From Patescibacteria group bacterium (GTDB taxonomy: Bacteria; Patescibacteriota; Minisyncoccia; Portnoybacterales; UBA2143), in assembly GCA_018829245.1 (NCBI GenBank), contig JAHJUH010000031.1, positions 1 through 6,970 of the forward strand: a stretch of DNA of 6,970 bases, given 5' to 3'. Numbering within the stretch: the stretch's first letter is position 1; every line of letters starts with the position of its first letter. The notes beneath the pieces were generated by a model that was not told the DNA's origin, ran no database searches, and worked only from the letters and a program-made list of their open reading frames with translations. A program made the position numbers and the translations under genes. This document shows, piece by piece, positions 6,911-6,970 of the stretch.

Positions 6911-6939
6911 ATTATACTTCATTATTTTCTAATTGACAA
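6911..6939 (-). promoter_or_regulatory. Sigma70-type promoter of parA-parB, probably leaderless
   Basis: On the minus strand, TTGTCA (6939-6934, 5 of 6 matches to the -35 consensus) is separated by exactly 17 bp from a perfect TATAAT (6916-6911). Seven bases then precede the parA ATG at 6903. Transcription would be expected to begin at or next to the A of that ATG, leaving no 5' leader and no room for a ribosome-binding site. The -35 lies within a small inverted repeat, ATTG-A-CAAT (6932-6940), which could be an operator. Confidence 0.8.
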
Positions 6940-6961
6940 TAAAGAAATTTTAAGCGAGAAT
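6933..6961 (+). promoter_or_regulatory. Possible divergent promoter leading out of the window
   Basis: The same small palindrome gives a perfect TTGACA on the plus strand (6933-6938). Seventeen bases later comes GAGAAT (6956-6961), a 4 of 6 match to the -10 consensus. It would drive a plus-strand gene beyond the right edge from a -35 shared with parA. The -10 is weak, and the gene it would serve is not visible. Confidence 0.25.
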
Positions 6962-6970
6962 AAGAATAAG

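Overview
The window is a compact, AT-rich piece of bacterial chromosome, roughly one third G+C by eye and well over 90% coding. It carries six housekeeping genes and no sign of phage, plasmid, CRISPR, rRNA or tRNA. Lys/Asn/Ile-rich proteins, shortened versions of large enzymes (a (p)ppGpp synthetase/hydrolase that stops just after its TGS domain, a DprA without a C-terminal winged helix), near absence of Shine-Dalgarno sequences and very tight gene packing together suggest a streamlined bacterium. A member of the Candidate Phyla Radiation (Patescibacteria) is my best guess. This is inference from style; no marker gene in the window proves it.

Layout, left to right. Positions 1-42 hold short palindromic repeats built on AAGGACGT that run up to the start of pth (peptidyl-tRNA hydrolase, 53-580, +). 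Next comes dprA (604-1512, +; DNA uptake and RecA loading). A 174-bp gap follows, with a striking interrupted inverted repeat at 1542-1652 whose core is GC-rich. Then come topA (1687-3744, +; DNA topoisomerase I) and a RelA/SpoT-type alarmone enzyme (3737-5215, +) overlapping the topA end by 8 bp. Facing them, with only 4 bp between stop codons, are parB (5220-6131, -) and parA (6139-6903, -). A near-consensus sigma70-type promoter (6911-6939, -) lies so close to the parA ATG that the message should be leaderless.

The plus-strand genes look like two transcription blocks, pth-dprA and topA-rel, separated by the inverted repeat. They serve translation quality control, uptake of or recombination with foreign DNA, DNA supercoiling, and the stringent response. 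The minus-strand parA-parB pair is the chromosome-segregation operon.

No gene in the window is of an unknown family, and I see no undescribed multi-gene system. The most unusual signals are non-coding: the 111-bp inverted repeat before topA, whose 3' arm can also pair with the first codons of topA; the AAGGACGT palindromes before pth; and the leaderless parA promoter. The main protein-level oddities are a Lys at the usual Asn114 site of Pth and the short but apparently bifunctional Rel. No stretch longer than 300 bases lacks a gene.
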